Assembly (NCBI GenBank): GCA_024691985.1
Contig: JAILNC010000085.1
Span: 1 to 60,417 of the forward strand
DNA length: 60,417 nucleotides
Origin: Oscillospiraceae bacterium
GTDB lineage: Bacteria > Bacillota > Clostridia > Oscillospirales > Oscillospiraceae
Reading direction: 5' to 3'
The notes beneath the pieces are model-generated. The model saw only the letters and a program-made list of their open reading frames with translations. It was not told where the DNA came from and made no database searches. Below are positions 50,107 to 58,323 of the stretch, piece after piece (position 1 is the stretch's first letter; every line of letters begins with the position of its first letter). The translations under genes and the position numbers were made by a program.

Positions 50107-51081
50107 TTAATAGAAGGTCGCGACGGGCTGCTCGGGGGGATCGCAGGGCTCGTGGGAGATGTAGGTCAGCACGGGGCCCTTGCGCCCGTAGGCCGGGGAG
50201 AAGCGGAAATTGATCTTCGCGGTGAGCTTCATCCAGCCTTCGTCCGTGACGGAGTCGGCCTTGTCCCACTTGCAGACCAGGGCTGCGAACTGGATATCCT
50301 CCACGCAGCAGGTCATGACGTGGCGGCCGATGACGAAGGTGTTGACCGGCAGGCGCCTGCGCACGAGGCTCTTGCCCTTGAAGCGCACGGTCTTGCCCTC
50401 GTACTTCTTCGGCTCCTCGCTCATGTCGCGGTACCACTCGGCGTAATCGTCGTCGCCGATCTCCACGATGGGGGCGTTTAGGTCGAAGGGCAGGGGATCC
50501 TGGATGTCGTCGTAGACCACCTTGCCGCTCGGCTCCTCATAGGCGATGTCCGCCCGGCGGGAGACCGCGCGCACCAGCTTGTGATACGGCATCTTGTCCT
50601 GCCTGAGATCAAAGCGGTTGAAGACCACGAGCTCGCAGCTCTTGAGCTTGTCGTAGACGAGGCTGCGCATGTTGTTGTTATAGGTCAGGATCGTGCGGGA
50701 GTCCGCGAACATGAACTCCTGATACACCATCCAGCCGTCGGGCATGGCGGCGTAGAGGACGTCGAGCAGCCACATGCCGTTGTACTCGATCACGACGCGC
50801 TCCGCCCTCGTCTCCCGCGCCCAGCGGGCGAGGTTTTCCTGCGTCAGCTCGCTCTGGTCCTCCAAAACGCGGATCTGGACGCTTTTATCGGCAAACTGGT
50901 CGGGCTCGTACTCCTCGACGCCCTCCTCGCAGACCAGCAGCAGGGTGCGCTCCCCGTTGCAGAAGCGCTTGTCCTCCAGCGTCTCCTGGATGAATTTCGT
51001 CTTGCCGCCCTCGAGAAAGCCCGTGAAGAGATACACGGGCATGGTCCGGGGCTCGGCGGCGCGTCTGTCAGCCAAGGTCAA
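50107..51081 (-). CDS. COG0523/CobW-like GTPase fused to a YcgQ-like domain
   Basis: 324 residues from TTG 51081 (AAGGAG 4 bp upstream); TTG 51075 or ATG 51042 (MPVYLFTGFL) are alternatives. The Walker A is GFLEGGKT, with Glu-Gly in place of the usual Gly-Ala/Cys. The CxCC metal motif of CobW proteins is absent; VVIEYNGMWLL occupies the switch region. Residues about 225-320 (YEGKTVRFKGKSLVRRRLP, FVIGRHVMTCCVEDIQFAALVCKW) resemble the DUF1980/YcgQ C-terminal domain, normally a separate membrane protein linked to zinc. It overlaps the upstream GTPase gene by 14 bp. Confidence 0.78.
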   Translation of the reverse strand: MTLADRRAAEPRTMPVYLFTGFLEGGKTKFIQETLEDKRFCNGERTLLLVCEEGVEEYEPDQFADKSVQIRVLEDQSELTQENLARWARETRAERVVIEYNGMWLLDVLYAAMPDGWMVYQEFMFADSRTILTYNNNMRSLVYDKLKSCELVVFNRFDLRQDKMPYHKLVRAVSRRADIAYEEPSGKVVYDDIQDPLPFDLNAPIVEIGDDDYAEWYRDMSEEPKKYEGKTVRFKGKSLVRRRLPVNTFVIGRHVMTCCVEDIQFAALVCKWDKADSVTDEGWMKLTAKINFRFSPAYGRKGPVLTYISHEPCDPPEQPVATFY

Positions 51082-52294
51082 ACAGCTCCTTCAGGGCGGC
51101 CTCGTTCAGCTTCGAGCCGATGACGCAGAAGCGGCCTGTGACCGCCGCGGCGCCGCGGCGCAGGTCGATCTCGCCGGGGACGAAGTCGAAATAGAGCCAG
51201 CCGCCGTCGCTCGCGTCGAGGATGCCCTTGGCGCGCAGCACGGTCCCGTACTTCTCCGCGTCGTCGAGCTTCGCGAGGATGGCGCGCAGCTTCTCCTCGG
51301 AGAACTTCTTCGGCGTCTCCATGCCCCAGCTCTGGAAGATCTCGTCGGCGTGGTGGTGGTGATGATGGTGATGCTCATGCTCGTCGTCATCGTCGTCATC
51401 GTGGTGGTGGTGATGGCACTCGCATTCGGGATCGTCGCACTCGTCCTCGTCATGGTGATGATGGTGGTGATGGTGGTGCTCGTGCTCGTCGTCGTCATCG
51501 TCATCATCGTGGTGGTGATGGCACTCGCATTCGGGATCGTCGCATTCGTCCCCGTCGTGGTGGTGGTGATGGTGGTGCTCGTGCTCGTCGTCGTCATCGT
51601 CGTGGTGGTGATGATGGCACTCGCACTCCGGATCGTCGCACTCGTCCTCGTCGTGGTGATGGTGGTGGTGATGCTCGTGCTCGAGCTCGCGCAGCTGGGC
51701 CTTGAGGCCGTTCTCGTCCATGGCGGCGAGGATCTGCGCGCCGCTGAGCTGCTCCCAGGGCGTGGTGATCAGCGCGGCCTCGCCATTGAGGGCCTTGAGA
51801 AGCTCCGTCGCCTCGGCGACCTTCTCGGGCTTGACCGAGTCGGTGCGGCTGAGCACCAGCAGGTCCGCGCTCGCGACCTGGTCGTTGAAGAACTCGCCGA
51901 AGTTGCGCATGTACATCTTGGCCTTGCCGGCGTCCACGACCGTGACCTTCGCGCCGATGTGCGCGTCCTCGACGCGCTCGACCGCGGCGGCGACGTCCGA
52001 GAGCTTGCCGACGCCCGAGGGCTCGATGAGGATGCGGTCGGGGGCGAAGTCGCCGATGACCTGTCGGAGCGCCTTCGTGAAGTCGCCCACCAGGGTGCAG
52101 CAGATGCAGCCGGAGTTCATCTCCGTGATCTGCACGCCCGCGTCCTGCAGGAAGCCGCCGTCGATGGCGATCTCGCCGAACTCGTTCTCGATGAGGACGA
52201 GCTTTTCGTTCTGGTAGCCCTCCGCGATCAGCTTGCGGATGAGCGTGGTTTTCCCGGCGCCGAGGAAGCCGGAGAAGATGTCTATTCTTGTCAT
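51068..52294 (-). CDS. COG0523 GTPase with giant His/Asp/Cys metal-binding tract
   Basis: 408 residues. Walker A GFLGAGKTT at 9-17, the CxCC metal site SGCICCTL at 62-67, and LSRTDSVKP as the guanine-specificity region near 149. Residues about 205-318 are three and a half tandem units built from runs of His, then DEDECDDPECEC, then runs of His and Asp. The C-terminal CobW domain (about 325-408) follows. The family delivers zinc, cobalt or iron to client enzymes. So large a tract suggests metal storage as well. It is the first gene of a two-gene operon. TTGACA near 52355 with a TATTTA box 16 bp on is a possible promoter. Confidence 0.92.
   Translation of the reverse strand: MTRIDIFSGFLGAGKTTLIRKLIAEGYQNEKLVLIENEFGEIAIDGGFLQDAGVQITEMNSGCICCTLVGDFTKALRQVIGDFAPDRILIEPSGVGKLSDVAAAVERVEDAHIGAKVTVVDAGKAKMYMRNFGEFFNDQVASADLLVLSRTDSVKPEKVAEATELLKALNGEAALITTPWEQLSGAQILAAMDENGLKAQLRELEHEHHHHHHHDEDECDDPECECHHHHHDDDDDEHEHHHHHHHDGDECDDPECECHHHHDDDDDDDEHEHHHHHHHHHDEDECDDPECECHHHHHDDDDDDEHEHHHHHHHHADEIFQSWGMETPKKFSEEKLRAILAKLDDAEKYGTVLRAKGILDASDGGWLYFDFVPGEIDLRRGAAAVTGRFCVIGSKLNEAALKELFDLG
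51341..51682 (-). repeat. in-gene tandem repeat encoding the metal-binding tract
   Basis: About 96-bp units (three and a partial) rich in GTG/ATG/ATC codon complements, encoding His runs, DECDDPECEC and Asp runs. The unit lengths vary in the His and Asp runs, as expected for slippage-prone sequence. Confidence 0.9.
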
Positions 52295-52415
52295 GGTGTT
52301 TGAAACTTCCTTCCATGTGTTTTATCTAAATAGGTATTATATCACCCTTGTCAATGCCTCCGCCGGGGCGAAAGTGGTAAAAAGCAAAAAGCTTTACCGA
52401 ATATTCATAAACGCA

Positions 52416-52441
52416 GAGGAAGCGCCCGAAGGCGCTTCCTC
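52416..52441. terminator. hairpin in the 448-bp gap upstream of the GTPase pair
   Basis: GAGGAAGCGCC CGAA GGCGCTTCCTC, a perfect 11-bp stem with a stable tetraloop. Confidence 0.6.
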
Positions 52442-52742
52442 ATATTTTCAATTCGTTTTTCGCGGGGGCGTGTACCTCGCGAAAAACACTTCTCAGCTCT
52501 CAAGTGTGCGAGCGTCGTCAAACGAAGCTCGCGTCGTTCCGTTTCCGTCTTGCGACGAAAACTGCACATCTGCTCCCTCCGTTTTCCTCTTAACTGCAAA
52601 GCGGACGCTTTGCAGTTAAAAGGAGGCGCAGCGGAATAAGTGAGCTTTCGTCATGCCTGACGGAAGCGAAAGATATGGAGCTTGTGCCGACGTAGTGCGC
52701 GCAGAGAGCTGCAAACTCATCGAAATGCTTGCATTTCGATGA
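52442..52742. other. intergenic region with hairpins, no convincing gene
   Basis: Contains a perfect hairpin ACTGCAAAGC GGAC GCTTTGCAGT (52594-52617) and another, CATCGAAATG CTTG CATTTCGATG (52718-52741), that abuts the stop of the dehydrogenase gene and can terminate it. A short minus-strand frame starting near 52569 (MCSFRRKTETERREL) has GGAGGG upstream, and a 29-codon plus-strand frame starts at 52653 (MPDGSERYGACADVV). Neither resembles a family I know; both could be translated repeat sequence. Confidence 0.4.
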
Positions 52743-54188
52743 TTAAAGCCCCGCGTCCATGCTGTCGGCGCGGTCGATGATCTTCTGCACGAAGTCCTCG
52801 TTCCAGACGCCGGTGTAAAACAGCAGGTCGATGACGGAGAAGCGGTTTCGCATCAGGTGGCAGTTGTTCATGGCCCAGGTGGCGGTCTTCGCGTCCACCG
52901 GGAAGTTCAGCACGCTGTAGCGGCAGGGGGCGTTGGCCTTGTGCATGCAGTCGGCGATGTACTCCGGCTTCTTGACCCAGGGGGCCACGGTGGCCTTGAA
53001 CTCGTCGAAGTTGTCGAGGAAGGCCTTGAACTTCTCCTTGTTCGCGTGCCACTTCGCCAGCTTCTTCTGATAGTCCGACCAGCACTCGTTGGCGGCGGCG
53101 TGGGTGTCGTCCAGCCAGTCGAAGGCGGCTTTGACCTTCGGCTCCATCTCCTCGGCCGTGGGGTAGCACTTATCGAGGTCGACGGCCTTCGGGTCGAATT
53201 CGTTGAGAAGGTAATCCCAGATGATGCAGGAGTTGATGCCCGAGACCGCGACCTGCGTGCCGTGGTAGCAGATGCCGGTGTGCCGCACCTTGGAGGCCAT
53301 GTCGATCAGATGGCTCATGACGTGCTCGGAGCCGGAGGCGGGCGAGCTCTCGTCCGCAAGGCCCATGGACAGGCCCGACAGCGTCAGCACGTTCGCCAGA
53401 TCGCCGATGACCTTGGGATCGCCCGCGGCGAGCTTGGAGGAATTTTCAAGCAGCTCCTCGCACTGGGTGCGGATCATGTCGGACGGGGCGGTGTGGAAGT
53501 TCTTGCCCATGCCGAGGACGTTCCCCAGATACCAGTCCACCGGGGCGGTCCAGGTGGCGATCAGATCGCCGTAGCCGGATACGTTCATCTCCGGCGGGGC
53601 CGCGCCCACGATGTCGAGGTCGATGATCAGGATGGCCGGGTAGCGGGAGTGTACGGTGCGCTTGACGCCGCTAAAGAGCATGACGGAGGAGTTGTCGGAG
53701 AAGGCGTTGACCGACAGGGCCGTCTGCACGATCACGAGCGGCAGCGGATTTTCGTGGTTGGCGGTGTAGGTGGCGTACTTGCACAAATCGCAGATCGTGC
53801 CGCCGCCGATGCCGACCACGCAGTCGACGCCCGGGAAGTGCTCCTGGATGCGTGCGGCGTTCTCGGGCGTGCAGTGGACGATGCCGTCCGGCTCGGTGAC
53901 GACGAACCACTCGACCTCGTACTCCTGCTCGAGCAGGGCCTTGATGCGCTCCTTGATCTTCCGGCCCTCGGTATCGACGATGGCGACCGGGCCGCTGACC
54001 ATCAGGACCTTTTTGCCCGGTGTCAGCGCTTTGACGGCGTCGCAGATCTTCTCCACAGCCTTGTGGCCGATGTTGATCTCCTTCATGCCGATGTCGCACA
54101 GAAGCTCCGCGTGCGGCTGCTCCTGCATGATCTCGTGCAGCTCGTCCAGCTTCGTCGCGTCGGCGCGGATGAGTCTTTCATCTATCAT
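52743..54188 (-). CDS. sn-glycerol-1-phosphate dehydrogenase-like enzyme, copy 2
   Basis: 481 residues. Iron/zinc alcohol-dehydrogenase fold of the AraM/EgsA group: VVGIGGGTICDLCKYATY near 125 binds the cofactor, and metal ligands lie in SASGYGDLI-type Asp, GSEHVMSHL near 288 and CYHGTQVAV near 305. It has a C-terminal extension of about 70 residues compared with the neighbour copy. Family members reduce dihydroxyacetone phosphate to sn-glycerol-1-phosphate. In this context (two copies with a TRAP transporter and DeoR regulator) they may act on another phosphorylated polyol. Last gene of the leftward operon. Confidence 0.8.
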   Translation of the reverse strand: MIDERLIRADATKLDELHEIMQEQPHAELLCDIGMKEINIGHKAVEKICDAVKALTPGKKVLMVSGPVAIVDTEGRKIKERIKALLEQEYEVEWFVVTEPDGIVHCTPENAARIQEHFPGVDCVVGIGGGTICDLCKYATYTANHENPLPLVIVQTALSVNAFSDNSSVMLFSGVKRTVHSRYPAILIIDLDIVGAAPPEMNVSGYGDLIATWTAPVDWYLGNVLGMGKNFHTAPSDMIRTQCEELLENSSKLAAGDPKVIGDLANVLTLSGLSMGLADESSPASGSEHVMSHLIDMASKVRHTGICYHGTQVAVSGINSCIIWDYLLNEFDPKAVDLDKCYPTAEEMEPKVKAAFDWLDDTHAAANECWSDYQKKLAKWHANKEKFKAFLDNFDEFKATVAPWVKKPEYIADCMHKANAPCRYSVLNFPVDAKTATWAMNNCHLMRNRFSVIDLLFYTGVWNEDFVQKIIDRADSMDAGL

Positions 54189-54204
54189 GGTGATCCTCTC
54201 CTTA

Positions 54205-55446
54205 TTACGAAAAGTCCAATACCCGCTTCATGCGGATGAGCGTGAGGCGGTTGCGGATGGCGGCGGAGATGTCCAGCATCTCGTCCGCGAGGGCGGGGTC
54301 GATGCCGATGTGCTCGGGCAGGTACTTGCATCCGCAGTCGGAGTAGAGCTTCTCCATCTCCTCCACGGAGGGCAGGGCGTCGAGCATGGCCTTGATCTCC
54401 GGCCAGTGGTCGACGATATTCTGAGGATCGAAGGTGCCGAGCACGTCGTTCGCGTTCTCCTTCATGATGCCCGGGGTGAGGCGGGGGCCGAACTTCTCGA
54501 GCACCCATTCCTCGGTCAGCGGCTCGAAGGGCTTCGCCTTCGGCGTGAGCTTTGCGAGGCGGTGGTACTCCTTGATGCAGGCGAAGGTGCCGACGCCCAC
54601 GCACTCGCCGTGGATGCCCTCGGCGTTCTCAAAGCGCGGGGGATGCATCTCCACAAGGTGGGCCATCAGATGCTCGGCGCCCGAGGCCGCGCGGGAGTGG
54701 TTGAGAAGCTGCATGGTCAGGCCGCTCTCCATCTGGGCCATGGTCATGGCCTCGTGGTCGGCAACGCCCGTGGCGGCATATTTGTCCGCCGCCTCGCGCA
54801 TGAGCTTGAGCGCATGCTCGGCCAGGTCCGCCACCATGGGGCAGAAGTACTCGCCGTCCACGAGCGTGGACATGCGCCAGTCGGCCAGGGAGATGTACTT
54901 GGCCAGGATGTCGTTGATGCCGCTGGCGATCAGGCGCTTCGGCGCGCCCTTGATGATGTCGAGGTCGGCCACCACCAGCACCGGCGCGCACATCGGCGTG
55001 GACTTCTTCTGCCCGTTCAAGATCGCCGAGCAGATGTTCGCGGTGAAACCGTCGGACGAAGCCAGGGTCGGGATCGCCACGAAGGGGATACCGAGCTTGT
55101 AGGCCGGATAGCGGCCGAAGTCCATGATGGTCCCGGCGCCCACGGCCACGAGGATCTCGGGGCGATCGAGGTCCTCCATCATTTTTTCGATCTGCACGTC
55201 CTCGGCGCGCAGGCCGTTCGGGTCGAGGATGATGTTCTGGTCGGCCCGGACGTGCTGGCCCTCGGTCAGCTTCCAGGTGATCTGGTCGTAGATGACCGTG
55301 CGGCGGAGCTTGTCCAGGCCGAGCTCCTCCATGTACTCCTCAAAGTGGGCGAGGGCCTTCTCGGCCACGACGACCTTGCGGGTCTCCAGCGTGTGTACCC
55401 GGCCGCAGACGCACGGGCCGGTGTACTGCTCGCAGTTCATGATCAT
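54205..55446 (-). CDS. sn-glycerol-1-phosphate dehydrogenase-like enzyme, copy 1
   Basis: 413 residues from the ATG at 55446, 8 bp after AAGGAG. VAVGAGTIMDFGRYPAYKLG near 128 is the cofactor loop; ASGINDILAKY, GAEHLMAHLVEMHPP and IHGECVGVG near 283 give the Asp-His-His metal site. An N-terminal Cys-containing CVCGRVHTLETR is typical of the bacterial AraM-type enzymes. 16 bp upstream of copy 2 in the same operon; the two may form a heteromer or act in sequence. No PcrB-type prenyl transferase is nearby, which argues against ether-lipid synthesis. Confidence 0.85.
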   Translation of the reverse strand: MIMNCEQYTGPCVCGRVHTLETRKVVVAEKALAHFEEYMEELGLDKLRRTVIYDQITWKLTEGQHVRADQNIILDPNGLRAEDVQIEKMMEDLDRPEILVAVGAGTIMDFGRYPAYKLGIPFVAIPTLASSDGFTANICSAILNGQKKSTPMCAPVLVVADLDIIKGAPKRLIASGINDILAKYISLADWRMSTLVDGEYFCPMVADLAEHALKLMREAADKYAATGVADHEAMTMAQMESGLTMQLLNHSRAASGAEHLMAHLVEMHPPRFENAEGIHGECVGVGTFACIKEYHRLAKLTPKAKPFEPLTEEWVLEKFGPRLTPGIMKENANDVLGTFDPQNIVDHWPEIKAMLDALPSVEEMEKLYSDCGCKYLPEHIGIDPALADEMLDISAAIRNRLTLIRMKRVLDFS

Positions 55447-55462
55447 AAGCGTTTCTCCTTTT

Positions 55463-55957
55463 CTATACGGTGTCGAGACGGCCGTAGCCGTCAAAGGCGA
55501 AGAGGGCTTTTTTGTCCGCGTCGCCGCGGATGGCGACGATCTCGGCGATGTAGAGCACATGGTCCGAGACCTCCCTGGCGTCGACCAGGCGGCACTCGAA
55601 GACCACGCGGCTGTCGCGGACGACCTGCGGCGCGATCTTCTCCGCGTCCGCGAGGGCGATGCCGAATTCGGCGGCCTTGTCCGCCGTGCGGCCCGAGCAG
55701 GTCCCGCAGCGCAGGGCGGCCTCCTTGAGTGTCTCGTCCACGATACTCAGGGCAAATTCGCCGCTTTTGCGGATCAGCTCGCCGCTCAGGCCCTTCTTGC
55801 TCAGGCAGGCGCCGAGCATGGGCGGGCGGTTGGACAGGTAGCTCCACCACGAGACGGCCATGAGGTTCGTCCCGCCGTCGTCGCGCAGCGTACTCAAAAG
55901 CGCGAAGGGGCAGGGGGCGGTCAGGCGCTGGGCCTGGCCGATGGTGAGGTCGGTCAA
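55463..55957 (-). CDS. flavin reductase-like FMN-binding protein
   Basis: 164 residues, starting at TTG 55957, 8 bp after GGGAG. Split-barrel flavin reductase fold: CPFALLSTLRDDGGTNLMAVSWWSYLS near the N-terminus, GELIRKSGEFALSI near 57, and VFECRLVDAREVSDHVLYIAEI near 120. It binds FMN and may reduce it with NAD(P)H. Two Cys (RCGTC) near 84-87 are unusual. 16 bp before the dehydrogenase gene in the same operon. Confidence 0.87.
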   Translation of the reverse strand: MTDLTIGQAQRLTAPCPFALLSTLRDDGGTNLMAVSWWSYLSNRPPMLGACLSKKGLSGELIRKSGEFALSIVDETLKEAALRCGTCSGRTADKAAEFGIALADAEKIAPQVVRDSRVVFECRLVDAREVSDHVLYIAEIVAIRGDADKKALFAFDGYGRLDTV

Positions 55958-56023
55958 GGTATTACTCCCTTCTTTGCTAAAATCCGGGGGAGGACAGTAT
56001 CCTCCCCCGGTCGGCAGCGTCGA

Positions 56024-56698
56024 TTATTTCCCGGCCATGTAGTAGGCCACGGCGATCAGGTTGTCGCGGAAGGAGCCCGTCGGGACGAACTTCTTCTCAA
56101 ACAGGGCCGAGCCCATCGTGAAGGTCCAGGGGCCGATGTCGAACATGGTGTCGATGCGCTTAAAGCTGTTGATCGAGCCGGCGATGCAGATCTTCGCCGG
56201 GACGGCCGCGCAGAAGTCGTAGGCCAGCTTCTCGCCGTCGACCACATGGCGGTAGGCCAGGATGTCGAAGCCCTTGATGCCCTTGGCCATGAGCTCCTTC
56301 GCGTTGTCGATGATTTCCTCGTTCGTGCCCTCGAGGATGCTGGGGCTGCCGGAGACCTTGCCGACGAAGGGCAGGTACTCCATGCCGTTGTCCGCCAGGA
56401 GCTTCGCCACGGAGTCATAGTAGAGCGTGCCCATCAGGTAGTCGAAGCCGCAGTCGATCGCAGTCTGCGCGCCGTCCAGGCAGCTCGCCTCGTCGTAGGT
56501 GACGACCTCGAGGAAGGTGGTCTTGCCCGCGGCCTTCATAGCCTGCACCAGGGCCTTCATCTGCGGCTTGGGCAGACCGACGTTTTTGAAGCCCCAGAGC
56601 TTGACCTGCTCGAGGTCCTTGCAGGCCTCGAACACCTCGGCGGCGTTGGGGACGGTCACGTCGTGATGGGTCAGCATGATGATGATATCGGGTCTCAT
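56024..56698 (-). CDS. TIM-barrel-like protein of unknown function
   Basis: 224 residues. The strand-like spacing (DIIIMLTH, VKLWGFKNVG, TTFLEVVTYDE, FDYLMGTLYYDSV, YLPFVGKVSG, KGFDILAYRH, KICIAGSI, WTFTMGSALFEKKF) suggests a beta/alpha barrel of the HisA/NanE kind with a phosphate-binding end (IAGSIN, MGSALF). No catalytic signature I can name. It is the first gene of the operon with the flavin reductase and the two dehydrogenase-like enzymes, behind a strong AAGGAGG. A phosphosugar isomerase, epimerase or lyase role is inference. Confidence 0.6.
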   Translation of the reverse strand: MRPDIIIMLTHHDVTVPNAAEVFEACKDLEQVKLWGFKNVGLPKPQMKALVQAMKAAGKTTFLEVVTYDEASCLDGAQTAIDCGFDYLMGTLYYDSVAKLLADNGMEYLPFVGKVSGSPSILEGTNEEIIDNAKELMAKGIKGFDILAYRHVVDGEKLAYDFCAAVPAKICIAGSINSFKRIDTMFDIGPWTFTMGSALFEKKFVPTGSFRDNLIAVAYYMAGK

Positions 56699-56753
56699 TT
56701 TTGTTCCTCCTTATATTGAATGTGAATACTTATCCGATTTTGCTGATCCTATC

Positions 56754-56760
56754 TTATCAT
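56754..56760 (-). promoter_or_regulatory. ATGATAA motif upstream of the dehydrogenase operon
   Basis: TTATCAT on the plus strand (ATGATAA on the minus strand), 56 bp before the TIM-barrel gene. The same motif occurs three times in the TRAP promoter region near 58146-58226. Candidate operator for the DeoR-family regulator between them. The surrounding 336-bp gap shows no other gene. Confidence 0.4.
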
Positions 56761-56975
56761 CTGCGCATCCCGGCGGCAAGTGCGCCCCGCCCGGAGAAAA
56801 GCGCCGGAACGGTCATCTTCCCGCCAGCTTTGCCGACATAGGAAAAACGGCGTGTAAATTGCGCGTTTCGCGCAAGGCTTTTCATGCACCTTGTACAAAA
56901 GCACCGAGATTTTTTCTAACACTGCGCCGAATTTGGTGAGATTCCCGAAAAAAGCGGGGCGGATGCGATTTCCCG

Positions 56976-57003
56976 TTGTGCGCGGTGCGCGTTTGGGTAT
57001 AAA
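56976..57003 (+). promoter_or_regulatory. possible sigma-A promoter of the DeoR-family gene
   Basis: TTGTGC (56976-56981), 16 bp, TATAAA (56998-57003), 31 bp before the GTG start. Confidence 0.5.
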
Positions 57004-57034
57004 ATACTGTCAGCTCATGCAAGGAGGGATCGGC

Positions 57035-57790
57035 GTGAAGGCAACGCGACGGGAACAGGAGATCATCGCCCTGCTGGAAAGCCGCGGGGAGCTCTCGGTC
57101 AAGGATCTGAGCGGCATCCTCGACGTGTCGCTCTCGACGCTGCGCAAGCAGCTCGCCGTCATGCAGGAAAACGGGCTCGTCATCCGCACCTACGGCGGGG
57201 TCATGTCCGTCAACCGCGTGCCGGACGAGACCTTTGAGAGCAAGCTGCACAAGAACATCGCGGAGAAGCGCCGCATCGCCGAGAAGGCCCGCTCGCTCGT
57301 CCCCGCCGGGGCGACGCTCGCCCTGGGCAGCGGCACCACGGTCTTCGGGCTTGCCAACCTCCTGGACGATCTGCACCGCGGCACCGTGTACACCAACTCC
57401 ATGCAGGCCGCGGATTACCTCTCCCGCGCCGCGGGGCTCGAGGTGCACATCTCCGGCGGCATCATCCGCGCGGCGACGGGCACCATCATCGGCAACGAGG
57501 CCGCCGAATACTTCAAGGCGCTCAAGCAGGTGGACTACGCCTTCATCGGCTGCGACGCCATCGACATGCGGGGCGAGGTGTTCAGCGACAATCTCGCCGT
57601 GGCCGCCGCCGAGAAGACCATCCTGCTGAGTGCGAAGCACAAGTACATCCTCTGCGATTCCTCCAAGATCGGCAAGACCGCCGTGGCCCATATCACGGGC
57701 CTGTCCGTCTGCGACGGCCTCATCACCTGCCGCACGGGCAACGACCTCGCCGAGAGCTTCGAGTATCTGTCCAAGGTCATCTACGCGTAG
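57035..57790 (+). CDS. DeoR/GlpR-family transcriptional regulator
   Basis: 251 residues from GTG 57035, 8 bp after AAGGAGGG; the ATG at 57017 lies before the ribosome site. N-terminal DeoR helix-turn-helix (REQEIIALLESRGELSVKDLSGIL) followed by the sugar-phosphate-binding domain: VPAGATLALGSGTTVFGLANLL near 90, IGNEAAEYFKAL, and a terminal CDSSKIGKTAVA near 208. DeoR regulators usually sense phosphorylated sugars or polyols. It sits between the divergent dehydrogenase operon and the TRAP transporter, so it probably controls both. Confidence 0.92.
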   Translation: MKATRREQEIIALLESRGELSVKDLSGILDVSLSTLRKQLAVMQENGLVIRTYGGVMSVNRVPDETFESKLHKNIAEKRRIAEKARSLVPAGATLALGSGTTVFGLANLLDDLHRGTVYTNSMQAADYLSRAAGLEVHISGGIIRAATGTIIGNEAAEYFKALKQVDYAFIGCDAIDMRGEVFSDNLAVAAAEKTILLSAKHKYILCDSSKIGKTAVAHITGLSVCDGLITCRTGNDLAESFEYLSKVIYA

Positions 57791-57825
57791 GGTGCGGCGG
57801 GTTGTACCCGGCGTCCCTCCTGCTT

Positions 57826-57942
57826 GTCATTGCGAGGAGCGAAGTGACGCGGCAATCCGCATCTCCCGGCGGTCAGCCCGGTTTTCTGCTTTATAAGGGG
57901 AAACGGATTGCCACACCAGTCTGCGGACTGGTTCGCAATGAC
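57826..57942 (+). repeat. family C palindromic repeat, copy C2
   Basis: 117 bp with perfect 10-bp inverted ends GTCATTGCGA and TCGCAATGAC, and internal CGGCAATCCG/CGGATTGCC. It lies 35 bp after the DeoR-family stop and before its terminator. Confidence 0.85.
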
Positions 57943-57996
57943 ATGCTGAAAGTTAGGCTGCCACAGAAAAACGTGCCGTATCTCCACACTGTATCC

Positions 57997-58020
57997 GAGC
58001 CGCGTTTGCGGCTCTTTTTT
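57997..58020 (+). terminator. Rho-independent terminator of the DeoR-family gene
   Basis: GAGCCGC GTTT GCGGCTC followed by six T. Confidence 0.9.
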
Positions 58021-58145
58021 GTCGCTTTTTCAGCGCCCGGATTTGTGACAAAACTGTCAATTCGGTAACCTGAACAAGATTTCCACGGCCGGTTTATTCA
58101 TTTCATACAGGCAGTCGCTCAAAAACGGGCCAAAAATCCCGTTTC

Positions 58146-58229
58146 AATGATAATGATTCCTTCCTTATCATTTTGCCGGATCGTTTATCCTTAGTCATTA
58201 TTGACAATTAGTATTGAAAATGATAACAT
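58146..58229 (+). promoter_or_regulatory. promoter and ATGATAA operators of the TRAP operon
   Basis: TTGACA (58201-58206), 17 bp, TAACAT (58224-58229). A perfect 8-bp inverted repeat, AATGATAA (58146-58153) and TTATCATT (58165-58172), lies upstream, and a third AATGATAA (58219-58226) covers the -10 box. Such spacing fits a dimeric repressor that may loop. The motif recurs in front of the divergent dehydrogenase operon. The leader to the binding-protein gene is about 90 nt. Confidence 0.65.
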
Positions 58230-58323
58230 TCTCTTAGCATGTTTGACGTGCTCCGGCGTGTTTTTCCGCCGCGGCACGCGAATGAAAGCATCGGAAATCA
58301 TAAAATTTCAAGGAGGACAAAAC

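Noticed and set aside
51341-51682. Tandem repeats that could be mistaken for a CRISPR array or a satellite
   Set aside because: They are in frame within the GTPase gene, have no unique spacers and encode the His/Asp/Cys tract.
56024-56698. PcrB-type heptaprenylglyceryl phosphate synthase, which would fit next to glycerol-1-phosphate dehydrogenases
   Set aside because: The sequence lacks the recognisable PcrB phosphate-binding and Asp-rich features I can recall. Only a generic barrel pattern is seen.
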